Below, in pieces: positions 5,747 to 9,895 of a stretch of DNA of 9,895 nt (its first letter is position 1; each line of letters starts with the position of its first letter). The translations under genes were made by a program, and so were the position numbers. The notes under the pieces are model-generated. The model ran no database searches. It saw only the letters and a list, made by a program, of their open reading frames with translations, and was not told where the DNA came from. Location of the stretch: NCBI GenBank assembly GCA_024277485.1, contig JAJRVA010000001.1, positions 1-9,895 on the forward strand, in the 5' to 3' direction. The stretch is from Deltaproteobacteria bacterium (lineage in GTDB: Bacteria > Desulfobacterota > Desulfobulbia > Desulfobulbales > Desulfobulbaceae).

Positions 5747-7539
5747 TGTTCTCTTTTCTTAAAAAATTATTTTCTCTTCTGACGGCAAAAGAGCGCCGGC
5801 AGCTGCACTGGCTTTTTGCCGCCATGGTCCTCATGGCGGTGATAGAAGTCGCGGGCGTCAGCTCGATCATGCCGTTCATGGCCGTGGTCGCGAATCCGGA
5901 TGTTATCGAGAGCAACAGGTGGCTTTACCTGCTCTTTACCACCATGAATTTTTCCACCTACAAATCCTTTCTTCTTTTTTTAGGCTGTGTGGTGCTGGGT
6001 ATCCTGGTGGTCAATAATCTGTGTACTGCAGTTATTACCTGGATGATTTTCAAGTTTTCCTGGATGCGCAACCACTCCATATCCAAACGGCTGCTGGCCA
6101 GGTATCTGCACAAACCTTACGTCTTTTTCCTCAATCGCAATACAGCGGATCTGGAAAAAAATATCATGGACGAGGTGCGGATCGTGATTGCCGGCATCCT
6201 GAATCCTCTCCTGATGATGATCAAGAATTCAATGCTGACCATTTTTATCTTTACCCTGCTGGTCTTCATGGATCCGTTTCTTGCCATCCTCGTGTCGGTC
6301 GTCATAGGCGGGGCGTATGCGGCGCTGTTTTCCTTTGTCAGCAGGAAACTGAACCTGATCGGGGAGCTGCGTGCCGAGGCAAACAGGCAGAGGTTTAAAG
6401 TGGCCAACGAGGCATTGAGCGGCATCAAGATCATCAAGGTGCTGGGCCGGGAAAGGTTTTTCCTGTCGCAGTTTTCTGTGCATTCCCGGCAGCTGTCGGA
6501 AAGCCAGGCCCTGAAAAGTGTAATTTCCCAGATCCCCAAGTATGCGTTTGAGGTTATTGCCTTTGGCGGAATACTGCTCATTGTTCTTTACTTCCTTGCC
6601 CGGGGAACGGAGACAGGCCATATTATCCCTCTCCTGTCTCTGTACGCCTTTGCCGGATACCGTCTGATGCCCGCTTTGCAGACAGTGTTCATCGGGGTCG
6701 CGGAAATCCGCTACACCCTGCCGGCACTGGATTTGTTGTATGATGACATCGGTGTCACCGGCGAGGACGTGGTTGAAGAGAAAGCGGAACCGGACACAGC
6801 CCCCCTTTCCCTGAAAAAAGAGCTGCGGCTCAAAGATATCGTGTACGCGTATCCCGGCCGGCAGGAACCGGTTCTGAAAAAACTTAATCTCGCTATACAG
6901 GCCAATACAACCATCGGCCTGGTCGGCTCCACCGGGTCCGGCAAAACAACGCTGGTGGACATTATTCTTGGTCTGCTTCGCCCCCAGGAAGGATATCTCA
7001 TGGTTGATGGAGTTCCTGTTACCCGTGCCTCTATTCAGCAATGGCAGAGAAATACCGGCTATGTCCCCCAGGAGGTTTTTTTAAGTGATGACACCATAGC
7101 CGCCAATATCGGGTTCGGTATACCGGCTGATGAGAGAGATATGCCCTCTGTTGAGCGGGCCGCCCGGATTGCCAATCTGCATGATTTTATTTGCCATGAG
7201 CTTGCGGATGGATACGATACCGTGGTGGGAGAACGCGGCATACGGCTAAGCGGCGGCCAGCGCCAGCGTATCGGTATTGCCCGGGCAATATACACAGACC
7301 CCGAGGTCCTGGTTCTCGATGAGGCGACAAGCGCACTTGACGGTGTTACCGAGGATGCGGTCATGCAGGCCATCCAGAATCTGTCCGGGAAAAAGACGGT
7401 TATTATGATCGCGCATCGCTTGACCACCCTGCAGGAGTGTGATGAGATTTTTGTGCTGAACGAGGGTGAGATTTTTGACCGGGGACAGTATCGGCAACTG
7501 ATGAATTCATCTGAATATTTTCAGCAGAACAGTTCGTAA
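5746..7539 (+). CDS. ABC transporter, fused permease-ATPase (MsbA/PglK-type flippase or exporter)
   Basis: This 597-residue half-transporter acts as a homodimer in the family. The N-terminal half has six hydrophobic segments at about 21-49, 74-101, 151-175, 178-198, 266-285 and 293-317. The C-terminal ATPase is complete: Walker A GSTGSGKTT (394-402), Q-loop Gln442 (GYVPQ), signature LSGGQ (501-505), Walker B VLVLDE with Asp525 and catalytic Glu526, D-loop SALD and H-loop His557. The overall form resembles PglK, which flips lipid-linked oligosaccharides, and the glycosyltransferase and nonulosonate genes nearby favour a lipid-linked glycan as substrate. Lipid A or another lipid cannot be excluded. 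AAGGA at 5731-5735 gives a ribosome binding site inside the regulator gene, and the ATG overlaps the regulator stop by one base. Confidence 0.92.
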   Translation: MFSFLKKLFSLLTAKERRQLHWLFAAMVLMAVIEVAGVSSIMPFMAVVANPDVIESNRWLYLLFTTMNFSTYKSFLLFLGCVVLGILVVNNLCTAVITWMIFKFSWMRNHSISKRLLARYLHKPYVFFLNRNTADLEKNIMDEVRIVIAGILNPLLMMIKNSMLTIFIFTLLVFMDPFLAILVSVVIGGAYAALFSFVSRKLNLIGELRAEANRQRFKVANEALSGIKIIKVLGRERFFLSQFSVHSRQLSESQALKSVISQIPKYAFEVIAFGGILLIVLYFLARGTETGHIIPLLSLYAFAGYRLMPALQTVFIGVAEIRYTLPALDLLYDDIGVTGEDVVEEKAEPDTAPLSLKKELRLKDIVYAYPGRQEPVLKKLNLAIQANTTIGLVGSTGSGKTTLVDIILGLLRPQEGYLMVDGVPVTRASIQQWQRNTGYVPQEVFLSDDTIAANIGFGIPADERDMPSVERAARIANLHDFICHELADGYDTVVGERGIRLSGGQRQRIGIARAIYTDPEVLVLDEATSALDGVTEDAVMQAIQNLSGKKTVIMIAHRLTTLQECDEIFVLNEGEIFDRGQYRQLMNSSEYFQQNSS

Positions 7540-7597
7540 ACAGGGTTGAATTTTTAAGCGGCAGTGCAGGGACCGGTAACTTCAGCAAGAGGCTGTG

Positions 7598-8518
7598 ATG
7601 AGCGCAGAAAGCATGGACAGGTGTATCAGTAACAGGGAAATTGAGAAAATCTATACGCCGTATGTGTATAAAAAATTTTCCGGGAAAGACCCGGTGCTGC
7701 TCAGCCGCCTGCTGCGTACCGGCATTGAGTGGAAGGTCAAGCGTGCCCTGAGTTATGCCGGACGAATGTTCTCGGGTCCGCCGCGTCCACCGGAAAAGGT
7801 GAAACAGAACTACGAGCAGATATGGGACCGTTTCCAGTTTGGTGATCTGGATCCGGCCAGAGGGACCCCCAGGCCGTACCTGAATCACTGGCAGGATGGA
7901 TACCAGGAGGTCCATGGCTGGGGAGCAGTGCGGGTCCACCTCTACTGCCTGATGAGGCTGATCGAAGTGTTGCAGCCCCGGTCTGTGCTTGAGGTCGGAT
8001 TCGGCCGGGGCCTGAATCTTGTTGCCCTGTCCGCCCGCTTTCCGGAAACCCGATTTTCAGGTCTTGAGCTGTCGGAAAGCGGTTTCCGGGAGGCACAGGA
8101 GCTTACCCGGGCTGATACCCTGCCGCAGGAGTTGATTGATTTCATTCCCTTTCCCCTGCAGGATATGGATGCGGTAAAAAATGTGAAACTGCACCGCGGG
8201 TCGGCGGAATCTCTTCCCTTTGAGGCAGGGTCCATTGATCTGGTGTATACCCGGCAGGCCCTGGAGCAGATGGAGTTAATCCGGGACACGGTCTTACATG
8301 AAATAAGCCGGGTCGCGGGGAAAAATGTTATCATGTTCGAGGCGTTCCGGGACTGGAATGAGACAGGAATGTGCCGGGATCGGAACAGTGTTACCAACTA
8401 TTTTGCCGCCCGGCTGTCGGACCTTCCCAGATATGGTTTGAAGCCGGTGTATACCAGGTCGGATCTGCCCACCAAGATATATATGCATGTCGGGCTGGCG
8501 GTTGCGGAAAAAATATAA
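7598..8518 (+). CDS. Class I SAM-dependent methyltransferase
   Basis: This 306-residue protein has the class I methyltransferase core in its second half. Motif I is VLEVGFGRGLN (residues 130-140), the acidic end of strand 2 is FSGLELSESG (Glu157, expected to bind the ribose of SAM), then come LHRGSAESLPF and SIDLVYTRQALEQM, followed by a strand typical of the fold (VIMFEAFRDWNETG). About 120 residues before the core are unassigned and helical-looking (YTPYVYKKFSGK, NYEQIWDRFQFGD), probably a cap or substrate domain. The ATG at 7598 follows AGAGG with 5 bases of spacing; a GTG at 7595 would add one residue and is less likely. It lies 58 bases after the ABC gene, with no terminator visible between. 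The context suggests methylation of a sugar or lipid-linked glycan, but the acceptor cannot be read from the sequence. Confidence 0.85.
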   Translation: MSAESMDRCISNREIEKIYTPYVYKKFSGKDPVLLSRLLRTGIEWKVKRALSYAGRMFSGPPRPPEKVKQNYEQIWDRFQFGDLDPARGTPRPYLNHWQDGYQEVHGWGAVRVHLYCLMRLIEVLQPRSVLEVGFGRGLNLVALSARFPETRFSGLELSESGFREAQELTRADTLPQELIDFIPFPLQDMDAVKNVKLHRGSAESLPFEAGSIDLVYTRQALEQMELIRDTVLHEISRVAGKNVIMFEAFRDWNETGMCRDRNSVTNYFAARLSDLPRYGLKPVYTRSDLPTKIYMHVGLAVAEKI

Positions 8519-8560
8519 AAAGAGTTTGATGTGATTGTTATGGCGCTCACCAGGTACCAA

Positions 8561-8623
8561 GGGGGACTGTCGTAAAAACACCCCTCTCCGGGGCAGCGAA
8601 AGCCGGGACTTTTGAGCCCGGGG
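8561..8623 (+). other. Structured leader with alternating G and C runs upstream of legB
   Basis: The gap between the methyltransferase and legB (8519-8639) contains several stretches able to pair with each other. GGGGG (8561-8565) can pair with CCCC (8581-8584); CCCC can instead pair with GGGG (8590-8593) across a 5-base loop; GGC (8592-8594) can pair with GCC (8602-8604) around a purine-rich loop; and CCGGG (8603-8607) can pair with CCCGG (8617-8621) across 9 bases. The options exclude one another. No T-run follows, so it is not an ordinary intrinsic terminator. No known riboswitch could be matched with confidence. It sits directly before a gene with a poor ribosome binding site and may influence its translation. 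Confidence 0.3.
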
Positions 8624-8639
8624 TATATACTTGCATACT

Positions 8640-9650
8640 ATGGATCTGAAAAACAAAAAAATACTTGTTACCGGGGCAGACGGGTTTATCGGTTCTCATC
8701 TCACGGAGTATCTTGTTGGGCAGGGATACAGAGTCAAGGCCTTTGTTCTGTATAACTCATTCAACTCCTGGGGCTGGCTGGACCATTCTTCTGCAGCGGT
8801 AAAAAACAGCCTGGAGATCTTTTCCGGAGATATCCGGGACCCGTACGGTGTGAAAGAGGCCATGAAGGGATGTGATGTGGTCCTGCACCTGGCAGCATTG
8901 ATTGCCATCCCGTACTCGTATCACTCCCCGGCCACCTACATTGATACCAACGTCAAGGGGACCCTGAATGTTGTCCAGGCCGCCCGGGAACTGGGGGTGG
9001 AAAAGGTTGTTCATACCTCGACCAGCGAGGTCTACGGGACCGCCAGGTTTGTCCCCATTACCGAGGAACATCCCCTGCAGGGCCAGTCTCCCTATTCCGC
9101 CAGCAAGATCGGCGCAGACCAGCTTGCCATGTCGTATTACAGCTCCTTCGGCACCCCGGTTGCCATTATCAGGCCGTTTAACACGTACGGGCCCCGTCAG
9201 TCCGCCAGGGCGGTCATTCCCACGGTAATCACCCAGATAGCCGGTGGCAAAAGGGTGCTGCGCCTGGGGTCCCTGCACCCGACCAGGGATTTCAACTATG
9301 TTCGTGACATGGTACGGGGTTTTGAGGCTGTTGCCCTGTCTGATAAGGCTGTCGGTGAGGTCATCAATATCGGCAGCAATTTCGAGGTCTCCATTGGCGA
9401 GGTTGTTGACCTGATAGCGGAAGTCATGGATGTGAAGGTGGAGATAGAGACCGATGATACGCGTCTCCGGCCGGGAAAGAGCGAGGTTGAACGTCTCTGG
9501 GCCGACAATACCAGGGCACGGGAGCTGCTGGGCTGGCAGCCGGAATACGGCGGTCGGGAGGGTTTTCGCAGGGGGTTGCAGGAGACGGTGGACTGGTTCC
9601 ACCGGGAAGAGAATATACGGGCCTATAAGGCTGACATCTATAATGTATAG
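8640..9650 (+). CDS. legB: LegB-like NAD-dependent nucleotide-sugar 4,6-dehydratase
   Basis: This 336-residue protein is an extended short-chain dehydrogenase. The N-terminal NAD-binding motif is GADGFIG (residues 12-18), followed by FVLYNSFNSWGWLD, a segment I associate with LegB-type dehydratases. Catalytic positions are Thr128-Ser129-Glu130 (STSEVYG) and Tyr152-x3-Lys156 (YSASK). The Thr-Ser-Glu-Tyr set resembles GDP-mannose 4,6-dehydratases more than the Thr-Asp-Glu set of RmlB. NTYGPRQ and RDFNYVRDM mark the substrate domain. LegB makes the 4-keto-6-deoxy intermediate of a nucleotide-linked N-acetylhexosamine (GDP-GlcNAc in Campylobacter) at the entry to legionaminic acid. The ATG at 8640 fits the family start (M-x-x-K-N-K-K); a TTG at 8631 would add three residues and is better placed relative to the G-run at 8620-8623. 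A nonulosonate synthase gene follows, supporting the call. A related sugar epimerase or dehydratase remains possible. Confidence 0.8.
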   Translation: MDLKNKKILVTGADGFIGSHLTEYLVGQGYRVKAFVLYNSFNSWGWLDHSSAAVKNSLEIFSGDIRDPYGVKEAMKGCDVVLHLAALIAIPYSYHSPATYIDTNVKGTLNVVQAARELGVEKVVHTSTSEVYGTARFVPITEEHPLQGQSPYSASKIGADQLAMSYYSSFGTPVAIIRPFNTYGPRQSARAVIPTVITQIAGGKRVLRLGSLHPTRDFNYVRDMVRGFEAVALSDKAVGEVINIGSNFEVSIGEVVDLIAEVMDVKVEIETDDTRLRPGKSEVERLWADNTRARELLGWQPEYGGREGFRRGLQETVDWFHREENIRAYKADIYNV

Positions 9651-9677
9651 GTGGAAGGTAGAAGGATGCAGGTTGAG
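9650..9677 (+). repeat. Degenerate heptanucleotide tandem repeat between legB and the synthase gene
   Basis: Starting at the last base of the legB stop codon, four consecutive 7-base units can be read: GGTGGAA, GGTAGAA, GGATGCA and GGTTGAG, followed by another GG. The consensus is about GGTNGAA. The array fills almost the whole 31-base spacer and supplies purine-rich sequence near the next start, including AAGGA at 9662-9666 and GAGGG at 9675-9679. Confidence 0.5.
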
Positions 9678-9681
9678 GGCC

Positions 9682-9895
9682 ATGCGTAATGAAATTGTGA
9701 TCAGCGGCAGGAAGATCGGTGATGCGTATCCTCCTCTGGTGATTGCCGAAATCGGCATCAACCATGAGGGATCTCTGGACACGGCCATTGCCATGGCCGG
9801 GGCGGCCATCCAGAACGGTGCAGAGGTCATCAAACACCAGACCCATGTGGTGGACGATGAGATGTCCGCAGTGGCGAAAAAGGTCATACCCGGGC
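9682..9895 (+). CDS. neuB: NeuB/LegI-type nonulosonate synthase, N-terminal part (runs off the window)
   Basis: Seventy-one codons are visible before the right edge. The residues LVIAEIGINHEGSLDTAIAMAG (about 19-40), NGAEVIKHQTH (about 45-55) and AKKVIPG (65-71) match the start of the NeuB barrel domain, including the conserved E-x-G-x-NH-x-G loop and Lys-x-Gln segment. These enzymes condense phosphoenolpyruvate with an N-acetyl hexosamine-derived sugar to make sialic, legionaminic or pseudaminic acid. The IAEIG form fits the sialic/legionaminic branch better than pseudaminate synthases, and the legB neighbour points to legionaminic acid or a relative. The start is uncertain: the ATG at 9682 is only 2 bases after GAGGG, while an in-frame TTG at 9673 lies 6 bases after AAGGA and would add three residues. 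The C-terminal antifreeze-like (SAF) domain would lie downstream. Confidence 0.88.
   Translation, partial: MRNEIVISGRKIGDAYPPLVIAEIGINHEGSLDTAIAMAGAAIQNGAEVIKHQTHVVDDEMSAVAKKVIPG

Noticed and set aside
8581..8621. Intrinsic terminator after the methyltransferase gene
   Set aside because: Short GC-rich stems exist but none is followed by a run of T.
8561..8640. c-di-GMP-I (GEMM) riboswitch
   Set aside because: Only fragments (GCGAAAGC, GGGAC) resemble the consensus; the GCAAAGCC core and the 3' GGTAGGTAGCGGGG-like part are absent, and there is no room for it before the ATG.
9666..9689. Mini-gene starting at the ATG at 9666 between legB and the synthase
   Set aside because: It stops after seven codons, and the ATG is part of the heptad repeat.
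8757..9887. Long minus-strand reading frame opposite legB and the synthase gene
   Set aside because: The plus-strand frame has full dehydratase and NeuB motifs; the antisense frame has none.

Overview
The window is a stretch of a surface-glycan gene cluster from a Gram-negative bacterium. It is moderately GC-rich and densely packed, with several gene junctions that overlap by 1-4 bases. The protein styles (stand-alone receiver with a substrate-binding-domain histidine kinase, GbsR-like regulator, LegB-type dehydratase) would suit a deltaproteobacterium/Desulfobacterota member. That placement is an impression from protein character only, because no marker gene is present.

Layout. Positions 1-2851 (+ strand) hold the 3' end of a membrane-anchored family-2 glycosyltransferase followed by two GT4-type glycosyltransferases, probably one transcript. 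Positions 2858-4973 (- strand) hold a two-component pair: a sensor kinase with a periplasmic solute-binding domain and a CheY-like receiver. The pair runs towards the glycosyltransferases and ends 6 bases from them. A divergent intergenic region (4974-5236) follows, with candidate promoters for both directions and a strong 24-bp near-perfect palindrome just before the next gene. Positions 5237-9895 (+ strand) hold a GbsR/MarR-like regulator, an ABC flippase/exporter of the MsbA/PglK type, a SAM-dependent methyltransferase, a LegB-type NAD-dependent sugar 4,6-dehydratase, and the start of a NeuB/LegI-type nonulosonate (sialic/legionaminic acid) synthase that runs off the end.

How the parts may work together (inference). 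LegB and the NeuB-like synthase point to a legionaminic/sialic-acid-like sugar. The glycosyltransferases would build that sugar into a lipid-linked glycan, the methyltransferase might decorate it, and the ABC protein would flip or export it. The GbsR-like regulator is translationally coupled to the ABC gene and probably autoregulates through the palindrome, making a candidate regulator-plus-flippase module. The kinase/receiver pair is embedded in the locus and may tune it in response to a periplasmic solute. No RNA genes, CRISPR arrays, insertion sequences or origins were seen. The only repeat is a short degenerate heptanucleotide array between legB and the synthase gene. No gene-free stretch exceeds 300 bases.
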